A stretch of 64,000 bases of DNA from Cliona cf. orientalis (taxonomy: Eukaryota; Porifera; Demospongiae; Clionaida; Clionaidae). Shown one piece after another: positions 34,985 to 45,334 of the stretch. Position numbers and translations under genes: made by a program. The stretch covers positions 31,649,235 to 31,713,234 of the forward strand of contig OZ005689.1 in assembly GCA_963930775.1 (NCBI GenBank). The letters are read 5' to 3'. Position 1 is the stretch's first letter; each line of letters starts with the position of its first letter. The notes under the pieces are model-generated. The model did not search any database. It was not told where the DNA came from and saw only the letters and a list, made by a program, of their open reading frames with translations.

Positions 34985-36419
34985 CAGCTGTGGACCGTTG
35001 GGCTGTGCAGGAGAAATCTCAGATTGTGTGACTTGTACATCATCCTTATGTTGGGCAGCATAGTACTCCTCAGCGGCAGTAGAGGAAGGGAATTTCCTAG
35101 TTAGTGTAGTAGTAGCCTTCAGTCTGCATGCTCTACCTGTGTAGGTGAGATACATGTACGTATACTGCTAGTCTCATTGTAAATTATACAATGTCATGTA
35201 CTTACCTGAGCGAAGATACGAAGTATGGAGAAGTTGTTGGATAAAAATTCCAGCTTGGTCCCAGAATCGAAAATCCTTATGTGCAACCCAAATCTTCCCA
35301 TCAGTGTGCAGCACAAGAAACAGCGTCAAACATCTTAGTTCAGCATCAGTCCAGTTTGGTAATTCTCTCGTCCTACGTGACTGTTCACTCTCTGCTTCCA
35401 CACTACTAAATAGCCTCTTTCGTGGCCGATCCCTTTGGATTCCTCGTGCTGTTTTGTACCTCCAAGCCCTAGGTGTGTCTTCCAGGTGGATATCCCATAC
35501 TGCAACAGTTAGCTCCCCAATTGTACGATCTTCTGGGGTACCTTTTGGAGTTATATCACTCTCAGGAGATTCATGTTCATCATTATGGCGCTTGTGGAGA
35601 CGTCCAGATTGTGAAGCACTTGGACTTCTTTTCCGTTTTGTTCATCTGAGTGAGTGATGACCTTCAGCCATTTATCTCGCCTCTCAGCACCATAAAAACT
35701 ACGGGCACAATAGGGCACGATCAATATTTGAATAGTAATCGTCGAAATATGCCACTGCAGCACCAAAACAGATAGTCCTCTGCCCGTTATCGCATGTAAC
35801 GATGACAAGAAGTTTGTATGTGCTGGCTATGCAAAAAAATTGCTGCATCAGCAATTTTGTGCACACGTGAGCATGTCCGACCTCCTGTGATTCGCGCAAT
35901 GCGCATTATTAGTACAAGTCAAAAATGTCGAAGTTATATTTTTGTCATATTCATGCAAAAGAACCTTTCTTGTCGTCTATAGAGGCTAACCGAAGGTGAA
36001 ATAAACCTTCATTTTGACCTACCTAGTCTGTATAACTGCTGTGCAAGATTTTATTCCACACACACACACACACACAGAGAGAGAGGCTTGGTGACATCTA
36101 CAGAGAACTTGGGCCCTCCAGTGATAGTGCACAAGGCCTATTATTAATGTTCCAACGTTAGACTTGGCAAAAGAAGTGTTGCATGCATAATTTTAGCTCA
36201 CAAATCATTTACCTCACAAATCATTTACCTCAATGTCATTGCAATAAGAGTTGGTAGTATTTGCTAGTCTGACAGCTATGCGGTACGGGGTTGACGGGGG
36301 AGAAAGTGTCAGAGGTGGGGCTCGAAGATTGTGCAGGGTCCGCAGGAAGACTCCACGTTCGTCAGTACTGGAGCTAGGTTTCCTCTTCAGAGTGGAGATA
36401 CTCTTTCCCAGGACCATAG
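34985..36419 (-). CDS. SANT/Myb-like protein, tentative, probable frameshift
   Basis: Tentative exons (minus): 36419 to about 36231 (MVLGKSISTLKRK... NSYCNDIE, donor GTAAAT), about 35700-35206 and about 35138-34985. The middle exon begins FYGAERRDKWLKVITHSDEQ, then must change frame near 35645 to continue with RSPSASQSGRLHKR. It goes on through WDIHLEDTPRAWRYKTARG to a Trp-rich domain: NWTDAELRCLTLF, GKIWVAHKDFRFWDQAG. Spaced Trp residues and basic flanks resemble SANT/trihelix DNA-binding domains of transposon- or host-derived proteins. The last exon ends SEISPAQPNGPQL. No partner gene is evident. The link between the first and second exons is a guess. Confidence 0.4.
35888..36060. mobile_element. 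fragment of the 32400-33056 element family
   Basis: Similar in order to the left part of that element (CGCAATGCGCATT, TTTTTGTCATATTCATGCAAAAGAACC, ACCTACCTAGTC). No ends. A related fragment lies at 36597-36690. Confidence 0.6.
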
Positions 36420-37892
36420 CCAAGTGATGTTTGCAGTACTGTACTGTGCATGGCAACGAATTCGTTGTGCAGGCCCAATTTATGAGCAGGTGTCTTGTAG
36501 GTGCTATAACCGCCATTTCACTATGCATGCAGATTGTGCGTGGGTGGGGCATGTCACGTGATTTGAAATCCGGCAGCACGACTGATGTCCAACCAAGCAC
36601 ACAGTCGGTCTAAAAGTTGAACACGGGTTAGCTCTATGGTAGAGCTTATCAGCCATACATAAAACTAAACTTTCACAAAAAATTCCATGGGCGCTTAAAC
36701 ATAACTCACGAATTTGGCCCGCACAGGCGCTTACCCAGGATGTAACTTCCATACATTTGTATGGAGGCTATTATAATATGGCCCCTTGAAATGTGGTACA
36801 CGAGTGCTTACCCAGGAGTGTGCCTTTCCTGGAACACTCCTGTATAGCCCTTTCAGCGCCATGCAAACCTTTATAGCTTTTGATAGTATCAATAAACTCA
36901 TTTGATACGCAAAAATGAGACAGTTAATAGTTTAATTACAATGTAAGTTCATCGTTGCCATCACCCCACTGAGGTTGTCCCCAGGCATTACAGATGGAGA
37001 GTGCAAATCAATAAGATCGGCAGGGGGAGTATCTGCATTTCCTCCCTCAGTGATTGGCCCAGGAGCACCCATAGGCACCCGTGGGTAGGTAGGTGGGAAG
37101 AGTAGTAAACACTTTTACTGGCTGAGGATGGGGCAGATGAAGCAGCATCTGAAGTGCCACCTGCTCTCTTTGGGATCATTCTCCTCCTCCTTTTGTGGTC
37201 TCTCTTAGGATAGCCTGATGTGAATAGTATTCGATAACGGTCTTGGCCACATCTACTGCTGAAAGTAGGGAGGGTTATTGGTAGCAGCACCATGGTGAAA
37301 GCAGAGGTATAATTCCTATTCCACACTGATGCAATTGTCATGCAATATGTGCAGGCTACATTAGTCAGTAATGAAACAGAATGGTGCAGTACTATACAAA
37401 ATAGAATGAAGTGTAAGCTAGTGACAGATGAAACCAGATTAATCATTTACGTACATGTGAGGTAGTGATTGTATATAAACCTACTCTTTCCTGGAGAATC
37501 GGTGAGCGGTGATCAAAACTACTAAAATGGGAGATTCCTTGAGTAAGTTGAATACTTCACAGTCCTGCTGCCGCGCACCAGGCTCCATTGCATACTGTAG
37601 GATTCATCTTTTATGAGTTCCAGTGGGAGCTACAGCTGATCTGACGGAGAGGGACAGGACTCTACCTACTGGAGCTGGAGAGAAGATAGATTGGGGGGGG
37701 GGGGGGGGGGGGGGGGTTGAACAGTGGCCACTAACAACTAAAAACTGCATGGTTCTCTTCTAAACTACACTCACTCACCTAATTGCTAACTGTTTACATA
37801 AAGCAATAATATGCTCATTTTTTACCTTGCTATGACCTCTTCACAGCTGCATGGTGTGCCCTTTCACAGCCCTTTTACAACACTCTATATAT
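36420..37892. other. no gene recognised
   Basis: Mixed spacer; a G-homopolymer of about 21 lies near 37695-37717. Confidence 0.45.
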
Positions 37893-38310
37893 GTGGTAGG
37901 ATATGAGAAAAGGGACCTTATCGCGCATTTTCCGAATTTGCATATTCAAACGTTTATATGTTGGGAACCACAGCAGCTATGAACTTCAAACCTGGCATGA
38001 ATATTCTTCCATCATCCTGCTACACTCGCTACAAGTTGCGAGCCCCGCCCATTTCCGGTGTGGGCGGGGCAAGCGTGCACGTCGATCGCGTTCGAAAATC
38101 GCCGTTTTATGCCTCACTTTGGCGGTTCACCACTCAGGACAGGAGGCTTGCTCAGGCTTCTAACGTTGGATCTGTAAAGTAGAAGGCCCAAACTACCTAC
38201 AAACCAAATGGGAAGCTTGAGGCTCTTGAGGCCTTGGAATGGTGGAAGTTTTAAAAACGGTAAAAAATCGCGTTTTGCGCGATAAGGTCTTTTTTCTCAT
38301 ATCCTATCCC
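37893..38310. mobile_element. 418-bp GTG-ended MITE, ATAT target duplication, copy 1
   Basis: Ends contain AGGATATGAGAAAAGGGACC and its complement; ATAT flanks (37889-37892, 38311-38314). The copy at 52702-53054 shares termini and interior and has the same ATAT flanks. Confidence 0.85.
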
Positions 38311-38913
38311 ATATTATAATGGCAGGGCATGTGACCACATCCTAGAGAGGTTTGGGGTCATGCTCCCCCAGAAAATTTTGAATTTTAGACCTTTCGAGAG
38401 CCATTTTGGGACCATTTGACTTCAAAATATTTTTTTTGGTTAGTATAAAATAATTCGTAACGATAAATCTAACATTCTCACTCAGTATACAAATTTCTAA
38501 AAATTTTTAATTACATTTACATAATTCTTCTGTTCTTGTCCTGAGAAGCAAATCTTTTTACATTGTCAAGAGAAAGATCCTGTGAAAGTTCCTTTTCAAT
38601 TGATAGGATCGCAAGGTTGACCAGCCGTCGTATCATGGTAGATCATAGATAACTATTGATGTGTTTAAGAGCAGAGAAAGATTGTTCAATGTGCAGTACT
38701 AACAGCAGTAGTTAAAGCTATTTGAATTAACTTCACTAATAAGGGAAATGCTGCCCTTACAGGATGAAGAACAATGATAACTTCATCCATTCAAAGTATG
38801 CGTAGCTAGTTTACACTGCATGTCTAGATTGGTTATATCAAGGCCATACTAGTCTGCAAGAGGAGCTAGTTGATCTGATTCCAGAAAAAGGGGTGATCAA
38901 GCTTCAACTGCTC
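38311..38913. other. no gene recognised
   Basis: Unremarkable AT-rich sequence to the left of the LINE remnant. Confidence 0.4.
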
Positions 38914-39470
38914 TCATATGCATGAGATTTTTGTCTGAAAATATTTGCTGAAGTCATAGCAGCTAACACTGGAAAAATGCTCAGACAGTGAAGGTGATAC
39001 ATCTCTCACCCCAGTGGACTCCAAAACAATGCCGTCTTGAAGTCTCTTTGATGGCTGTTTCCAGCGATAAGGACATGGAAGGTGTTTACTGATACCATAC
39101 AGATCTGCAACCTCTATGACATACTCAAAGACATGATTCCATTGACTTGGGTTTGAGAGGTGCAGGAGGTATGAGTAATAGTGGCTGCTCCAGCACTTGA
39201 AGCACATTTGGAGAGCAAATATCTGAATTTGTTCGAGCTGACTGGTATGCTTAATGAGATGAGGGTTCCAAATTTGTGAAGCATACTCAAGATGAGGTCT
39301 CACCAGAAACACATAACTGAAGGAGTGTTTGGGGGGAGGCGAATAAGTAGAGAACTGTCGATACAGAAGACGAACAATTTTTCTTGCCTTTTTGCTGATT
39401 TTATCAATATGAGTATTCCATGATATTATTACACCTAGATACCTATAAGATGAAGCATTTTTGGAGAGGT
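38914..39470 (-). pseudogene. non-LTR retrotransposon reverse transcriptase, C-terminal remnant
   Basis: The minus frame reads SSYRYLGVIISWNTHIDKIS, KKARKIVRLLYRQF, then VRPHLEYASQIWNPHL and LEQIQIFALQMCFKCW. These are the conserved post-palm/thumb motifs of LINE reverse transcriptases (CR1/jockey-like group). The polymerase core and endonuclease are absent. It lies directly left of the DIRS-like element. Confidence 0.8.
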
Positions 39471-39923
39471 TGACCGCTCAGTGCTTAACAGTTGCACTGC
39501 TCAGAAGAGTATGTTCAAAGCTTACTAAATGAGCCACATGAAATATGGATTAGATATCCTATAGATATTTTTCATAATAACCATTAATTGCAGGGTAACT
39601 CCCTTGGATAATGCTACCGTCCGCTGGTCTATGACCAGAGTTAGGTGTTGGTGGAAGCCCCTGAGCAGTGAGCTGTCTGCAGGACCTCCACCCTGCCGCT
39701 TCGCCGGGGACGAGAGGAGTTCTCCAGTCCCCACGATCCCGGTGCGGCAGGAGGCGCCTCCTAACGCTGAAGGCTTGGGGTCCCTAACACCAGGGGGAGT
39801 GGCGTCACTACCCCCGCATCCAAGCAATACAATGCCCCCCAAGCCAGAAAGTGTATGTAAGGTGTTTGTATTAGAAGTTAAGATGAATTCATATTGAGAT
39901 TTTACCCAGATGCAGGTAGGCCG
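39471..39923. other. 3' flank of the DIRS-like element, GC-rich
   Basis: GC-rich segment (39600-39840) with no protein match. It probably belongs to the non-coding end of the retrotransposon because its composition matches 44460-44640 rather than the AT-rich spacers. Confidence 0.4.
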
Positions 39924-40943
39924 CTAGGAGGAAAGCAGGAGTGTATAATTCGCTAATTCCTGCCGAGGGATCTTAATGTATCTTTGATATGCATCACTCT
40001 CCCATCTGCCTAGGATCTTGATCAGACTGTCCTCCATGCCATTAGCAGCTGCTGTAGACGCTGCTCCGATCCGGAAGCTGTGTCCGTTGAAATCTGAAGC
40101 ATCTGCTCCAGCCAGCTGCAAAGCCTTTTTGACCTCCTCCACGAAGTGGGCTCTGGTTAGAAACTGCCCATTCTCCCAGATGAATACAGGACCTGGAGCC
40201 GTCCCCCTCACCACCAAATAACTCAGCAAAGCAGATACAGGGCACAGTGGGGACTTATTTGTCTTCCCAAGGACGACTGTGACACCCTTCCTTAGCTGAT
40301 CTGTCTTTGACTGCTTCAAGTTAATTAAGACCATAGAAGGGGCCTCGAGGCGATCAACTGATATGTCGGAGATGGACAGATGAACCTTGTCATCGAATTG
40401 GCTGACTCCTGATGCTGTGAACTCCCCGACTCGTAGGAAAGCGAAAAATGCTAGGCATGAAGCAGCCCATAGCATTTTGGCGTTCCTCAAATCTGTTCGT
40501 CTTTCCCATACTGCAAAAAGCTTGCTGAGAAGTGTAGGTGTAATTGGCTGGCGTTCCTTCCTAGGATTAGGCTTTAGGGCGCCATCTCTCCTTATTCCCC
40601 TCATGATGTACTCCAGGCGTGCCATCCGTGAGATACCAGGATCCCCCAGCCCATTTTGTATCTGGTAATGTCGTATTGCTGACAAATAGACTTTCAGTGA
40701 GGTGTAGGACACACCTTCTTTCGCGAGAGCAGCCACAAATGCCGATAGGGTCTCCTCTCTTGCTGGAAGAGTCGGACGACTGAGCCTTACACAGAAGCTC
40801 TTATATCTCCTGATACCAGACTGATAGGACTTGAGTGTAGACTTCGCTAGACCTTTCGCAAAGAATTCATCAGCGCTCGCCTGACATTGTTCCCATTCAG
40901 CAGAGACCATTGATGGTCCTATATTAAGAGTTATAATGAGCAT
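39924..40943 (-). CDS. tyrosine recombinase of a DIRS-like retrotransposon
   Basis: 339 codons. An N-terminal SAM-like core-binding region (STLKSYQSGIRRYKSFC) is followed by the catalytic domain. FLRVGEFTASG carries Arg I, NGHSFRIGAAST the His-x-x-Arg box and DAYQRYIK the nucleophilic Tyr. DIRS-type elements use this enzyme instead of a DDE integrase to join their circular cDNA to the genome. No stops interrupt it. The start ATG at 40943 may be upstream of the real start; an alternative lies at MVSAEWEQC. It follows the RT-RNase H frame with a 108-bp gap. Confidence 0.92.
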   Translation of the reverse strand: MLIITLNIGPSMVSAEWEQCQASADEFFAKGLAKSTLKSYQSGIRRYKSFCVRLSRPTLPAREETLSAFVAALAKEGVSYTSLKVYLSAIRHYQIQNGLGDPGISRMARLEYIMRGIRRDGALKPNPRKERQPITPTLLSKLFAVWERRTDLRNAKMLWAASCLAFFAFLRVGEFTASGVSQFDDKVHLSISDISVDRLEAPSMVLINLKQSKTDQLRKGVTVVLGKTNKSPLCPVSALLSYLVVRGTAPGPVFIWENGQFLTRAHFVEEVKKALQLAGADASDFNGHSFRIGAASTAAANGMEDSLIKILGRWESDAYQRYIKIPRQELANYTLLLSS

Positions 40944-41051
40944 AATGACTGAGAATGGCTACAATCATACAATTCACAAGATACAACAACAGAGACAAAT
41001 AACATTCTGATACAGAATCTGATATCCAGGCCTTAACTGTTTCTATAGAGG

Positions 41052-42758
41052 CTAGAGGCAGGCTTGAAAGGCGCTGGACCACTCGGCCGACAACCAGTTT
41101 GGCCTTTGATTGATTAGAATCTCGATCAGCGCCGGAGGTATCGCTGAGGCAGCCCTAGCGGCAGAGGGGACCTTCAGGAAAAATGCTGGTAGATTGTTTC
41201 TCGACAAAGCGTCAGCTGCTTCATTTGAGATGCCTGCTATGTGCTCCGCAGATAACGTGATGTTGGATCGTGCACATATAAAGAAAAGGCATCTGAGCAG
41301 ATGCATCGCCATAGGGTGCTTACTTGTGTGTTTATTGATCATGACAACAACAGCTGCATTGTCGCACAAGCAACGGATATGGCGACCAGTCATGTCACTC
41401 CCCCATATGGCACAGGAGACAACAATCGGTAATAACTCTTGCACACTGATATGTACCTCTGCCCATGCAGGGCAAGAGGACCACGACAGAGCGAACCACT
41501 TGCTGCCAAAATAGGCTCCGCACCCCCAGGAGCCAGAGGCATCGGTGACTAGCCTGGCATCAATCGGGCATCTGCACAGAGCGGATATCACCGACACTCC
41601 GTTCCACGTATCGAGAAAGGTTGCCCACCACCGAAGATCTGCTCGGAACTCGGCATTAAGCCGCAAATGACCGTCCATATGGACCTGACGTTTTGATAGG
41701 TCGATCATTCGGCGTAGGAACGTACGACCAGGCCTCACCACCGAGCTCGCATGCTGCAGGTTGCCTATCAGAGAGAGAAGAGTACGCTTAGTACAGCTTT
41801 TCTTCGATCTCCATGAGTAAATCATCTGCTTGATACGTGACAACTTCTCGTCTGGCAGTCTGATTTCCATGGATGTGGTATCAATTATGAAGCCCAGAAA
41901 GTCTAGCACCGTAGCTGGGCCAAGGACTTTTTCCTGCATGACTGGGAAGCCTACTTCTCGGCATAGATGAAGAGCAAGGTCCAAGGCCTTGCCACAGGCT
42001 TCTGAGCCAGGACGTCCCCCGAACAAGAAGTCGTCCAGGTAGTGGATGACAAACTCGACTTGAGATCCACCTTCATTGACGATGACCCACTCCAGGGCGT
42101 CAGCCACAGCATTAAACAACTTTGGGGCTGACCGGAGGCCGAATGGTAGACAGGTGTCCACATACGTCTTGCCCTTCCACTGGATACCTAGCAGATGCCG
42201 ATCCCCAGGGTGCACGGGTATATTACGGTATGCCGACTTTATATCAAGCTTCGCCAGCAGCGTTCCTCTCCCTGCCTCATAGACATAGGCTGCTGCATCA
42301 TCCACCGATGCATAAGAAAGTGAGCATAATGTGGGGCTGACAAAGTCATTGGTACTCGCTCCCTTGGGAGACGACAGATCCACTATCAATCGCCATTTCC
42401 CCGGCTGGTGTTTCTTGGGGATGACCCCCAGCTTCGAGGTGTGAATGACCTCTGCGAGCGGCGATTGAACTTCTACTAGACGACTGGACTCAAGTTCCTC
42501 CTTCAAATATTTATCCACGACGCCGGAGTTGCTGTATGCAGCTGACATATTCTGTGTGGAGGATCGAAGATCTGTTCTACCCGCATTGCAGCCGATGCGG
42601 AAACCTCTCTGAATGCCGTTAACAATGAAACTGGCATATCGCCTATCTGGGTGGGCTGATAGGAGGCATTCCCAGATATTAGACTTCAGGGGGGAGGTTA
42701 TAAGACAACAATCTCCTGGTAGGGGCACTTCATAATGAGAAGCTGCCTCCAGGGCCAA
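41052..42758 (-). CDS. reverse transcriptase-RNase H polyprotein of the DIRS-like retrotransposon
   Basis: 568 codons, intact. RT motifs: LGVIPKKHQPGKWRLIVDLS, AKLDIKSAYRNIPVHP (first Asp), TCLPFGLRSAPKLF and YLDDFLFGG (catalytic Asp pair). RNase H follows with DASGSWGCGAYF, VQELLPIVV, CDNAAVVVMIN and NEAADALSRN, supplying the D-E-D-D set. No methyltransferase domain of the kind found in many DIRS elements is visible. Open sequence continues upstream of 42758 to about 42800 after an AG, so the start may be earlier. Confidence 0.92.
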   Translation of the reverse strand: MALEAASHYEVPLPGDCCLITSPLKSNIWECLLSAHPDRRYASFIVNGIQRGFRIGCNAGRTDLRSSTQNMSAAYSNSGVVDKYLKEELESSRLVEVQSPLAEVIHTSKLGVIPKKHQPGKWRLIVDLSSPKGASTNDFVSPTLCSLSYASVDDAAAYVYEAGRGTLLAKLDIKSAYRNIPVHPGDRHLLGIQWKGKTYVDTCLPFGLRSAPKLFNAVADALEWVIVNEGGSQVEFVIHYLDDFLFGGRPGSEACGKALDLALHLCREVGFPVMQEKVLGPATVLDFLGFIIDTTSMEIRLPDEKLSRIKQMIYSWRSKKSCTKRTLLSLIGNLQHASSVVRPGRTFLRRMIDLSKRQVHMDGHLRLNAEFRADLRWWATFLDTWNGVSVISALCRCPIDARLVTDASGSWGCGAYFGSKWFALSWSSCPAWAEVHISVQELLPIVVSCAIWGSDMTGRHIRCLCDNAAVVVMINKHTSKHPMAMHLLRCLFFICARSNITLSAEHIAGISNEAADALSRNNLPAFFLKVPSAARAASAIPPALIEILINQRPNWLSAEWSSAFQACL

Positions 42759-43039
42759 CAGATCCTCTGTGTAGCCGTAACAACCGTCAGAGACGTTACC
42801 AACTGTATTGGAATATATACAAGCAATAGCATGCCATTAAGGATGTTTAGTAATTGCAATCCATTACTCAGAGAATGATTGCTGTCACTATTTTATAGAA
42901 TTATAATAATTTCATTTTTCTTTTGTGCACGCATGCGTGCCATAACATTGTATAGTATACAATTCAATATAGTTCAGAACCGCTACACTGCAGCTAGCCA
43001 ATAGTCACGATTGGTACGAGTTCCGAGACTCTGCTGCAC

Positions 43040-44005
43040 CTATGAAGTAGCGGGAACAAACGAGGCCTTGCAATCCACCATGCGATGGTCCTTCCCACAG
43101 CGGATGCATTTGTGCTCCCTATCGCATGGCTTGGGATGCCGGAAGCACTGTCCTTCGTTGAAGGAGAAGCAGTAGGAGACTTTAGAGGCCTGCGAGGCTG
43201 GCTGCGAGGTCGGCGTGCCTTCGCGCCGAAAGCGCTTCCGGGGCGGCCCTGACTGTCTCCCAGCGTCGGACTGACGGACACGAGGCGGCTCCTGCGCCGG
43301 CTCCAAAGTAGACAAGGCGCATTCCGATTTGGAATGGTCTGGAGCCATGCACCTCGGGCACGTGAGAGCTTCCACTCGCTGGCTCAGAAAGGACAAACTG
43401 TAGAACATCGGATGTAGCATGGACCAGCTGGTATGCGGCTCCTTTTCGACGTGCTCTCGGAATAGCTTGTCGTAGCTCAGCCACCCCTTGCACCCGAAGC
43501 GGAGTGCTTCAATAAGAATTGTGGCATGATAGGCCAACAACTCACTAAACTTCTCGGGGTGCTCTTTGGAAATTATGGCCACGAAGGTAGAGAAGGAGAC
43601 GGACCATGCCACCAGTCCTTTCCAGTCCTCCGTTAATTCTCTCTTCTTGGGAGCCTTCGATGAACACGATGCTGCTCTTTGAGGCTCCCCCGACCGGCGA
43701 GCCAATTCGAGGTTGTCGGGAAGAAGTTCAGCCATGCTGACATACTCCCACTTTAAGATTTTCGAAACCAACTTTTGAGGGATGAGTGGGAATCCGTGTC
43801 CGAGAGAGAAGCCAGCCGATTGACCAGTACTGGCTGAGTTAGAGGAGCCCCCTGAGCGGTCGGTCGCAGGGATGGAGTGTGTGCCCCCCGCCGATACCAC
43901 CTTGCATGGGACTCCCCCAGTAGCCGATGATGCCGAGAGCGGTGAGGGGATCCTCACCTCCTCCCGGAGCGAGAGGCAGTCGTAGAGAGGCCAGTTCTGC
44001 TGCAT
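43040..44005 (-). CDS. Gag-like protein with zinc knuckles (DIRS-like element)
   Basis: 321 codons. The middle (KLVSKILKWEYVSMAELLPDN ... EDWKGLVAWSVSFSTFVAII ... FGCKGWLSYDKLFREH) matches the gag-like domain commonly linked to sponge and cnidarian DIRS elements. Near the C-terminus are CPRCMAPDHSKSEC (CX2CX4HX4C) and CIRCGKDHRMVDC (CX2CX3HX4C), nucleic-acid-binding knuckles. The frame ends TAG just before 43040. It probably joins the upstream small exon at 44459-44130 by splicing. Confidence 0.8.
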   Translation of the reverse strand: MQQNWPLYDCLSLREEVRIPSPLSASSATGGVPCKVVSAGGTHSIPATDRSGGSSNSASTGQSAGFSLGHGFPLIPQKLVSKILKWEYVSMAELLPDNLELARRSGEPQRAASCSSKAPKKRELTEDWKGLVAWSVSFSTFVAIISKEHPEKFSELLAYHATILIEALRFGCKGWLSYDKLFREHVEKEPHTSWSMLHPMFYSLSFLSQRVEALTCPRCMAPDHSKSECALSTLEPAQEPPRVRQSDAGRQSGPPRKRFRREGTPTSQPASQASKVSYCFSFNEGQCFRHPKPCDREHKCIRCGKDHRMVDCKASFVPATS

Positions 44006-44102
44006 CTGGCATGTCTCCTAGCAGGGACGCTCCTGCAGTCAGGAGAAACACAAGAGAAGCGGATATATACCGAAGGCTCGCGCCTCATTGTCGAATATAT
44101 AT

Positions 44103-44459
44103 CTAAACTGATCGCTTGATACACAACTCACCATCAGTTCTAGAGGCAGATCTCGAAGAAGCTGAGCCCCCAGGACCTTCGGGAGAGACGACTGCAAGCA
44201 TCCTCCGTATCACCTCTGGATTGGAGAGTGCGTTCAGGACAGCGGCTGTAACCGCTTCTTGATTTGCTTCGCCGGCGCCTCGGTCTCCGTCTGGCTCAGG
44301 GTTATCATTCGGCTCTCCGTCGTGAGGGTTACCTCCGCCATCTCTTTCTGCATCCTCGGGAGGAGGAGGGGGAGGAGGAGGCGGTGTCGGATCAGTGGGC
44401 GGTAGGGAGGCTTGCTCAGTGTCACCCCCAGTGCGGGTTCGACTGCGACGTGACGACAT
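44103..44459 (-). CDS. first Gag-region frame of the DIRS-like element
   Basis: 118 codons, Ser/Arg start (MSSRRSRTRTGGDTEQ), a Pro run, an acidic stretch and VLNALSNPEVIRRMLAVVSP. A donor-like GAACTGATG|GTGAGT ends the useful part at about 44132. An acceptor CTGCAG near 44035 leads to GASLLGDMPDAAELASLR, which then overlaps the main Gag frame in another phase. The splice is inferred. Confidence 0.6.
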   Translation of the reverse strand: MSSRRSRTRTGGDTEQASLPPTDPTPPPPPPPPPEDAERDGGGNPHDGEPNDNPEPDGDRGAGEANQEAVTAAVLNALSNPEVIRRMLAVVSPEGPGGSASSRSASRTDGELCIKRSV

Positions 44460-44601
44460 CTGTTAATAAGTTTCCTTCAGCGACAGAGAATGCAGCTCCT
44501 CAGCTCTTCTTGCCACAGCAACACTAAGCTCTTACTCAACCTAACCTAACACGCTTTCCCGCTACGCTTGCAGCGGCTTAAGTACCCTGGGTCCTTTCCA
44601 G

Positions 44602-44631
44602 CCCTGTCGCAGGTTTCAACCTGCGTCAGGG
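44602..44631. repeat. hairpin at the 5' flank of the DIRS-like element
   Basis: CGCAGGTT and AACCTGCG with a 2-nt loop, extended by CCCTG/CAGGG across one mismatch. It may mark the element's terminal repeat, or a transcript structure. Confidence 0.6.
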
Positions 44632-45330
44632 GTGCCTATGCTTGTACTCTTATTTGTTATTATTGATGAACAGTATGATGTTTATCGATACAGATAACAG
44701 TATACTGTGTATGTTTTGACGCCCGCTAATTACCCCGCGCGCGCGTGGCGCCTCATGTAATGCCCCTGCGCGCGCATGCGCGATTCGCCTGCTCGCGCAG
44801 GGCGGGGACTTCCTGCGCAATTAACCTGCTTTAAATGTGACCATTAAAACCTCATTTAATTTTTGTGGGGCTAATGTACAACAAATTCCAGTCCCTTAGA
44901 GTAGGTGGCATGTATGTGACAAATCTGGACTTTGACAAATTTCGACCTGAGCTACTAAAAACATGCATTGCGCGCGTGGATCCATTACGGAGGGTTTTCC
45001 CGAATCCGGTCACATGTTAATGAGACAAGAATATTAACACTGTAATACACACACAATATTACAGTGCACTTGTTTCTCTACACTTGTAGCTTGTAATAAG
45101 TTAGGGCTGTACACAGTGTAAGCAAGGGAATTACCATGACAATCTGAGAGCAAGGGAAAGGACAAGAGTCTGCCTGAAATTAATTTCTATACAAACGAGA
45201 AACCAGATATCTAGTATGGCCAGTGCTACGTAACATACAACATAGGTACTACTTGGCAAACCATCAACACAGCTGACTATACAGTACACACTCATGTAAG
45301 CCTGCATATGTGCTTAGCTACAACTTACAT
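44632..45330. other. no gene recognised
   Basis: GC-rich CGCGCGCGTGGCGCC / GCGCGCGCATGCGCG segments at 44735-44790. A GTGAC-family right end (GAATCCGGTCAC) lies at about 44998-45012. Confidence 0.45.
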
Positions 45331-45334
45331 GTAC

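Noticed and set aside
43040-43493. Extra minus-strand frames of 95-103 codons within Gag
   Set aside because: Shadows of the GC-rich Gag frame; the zinc knuckles are only in the frame called.
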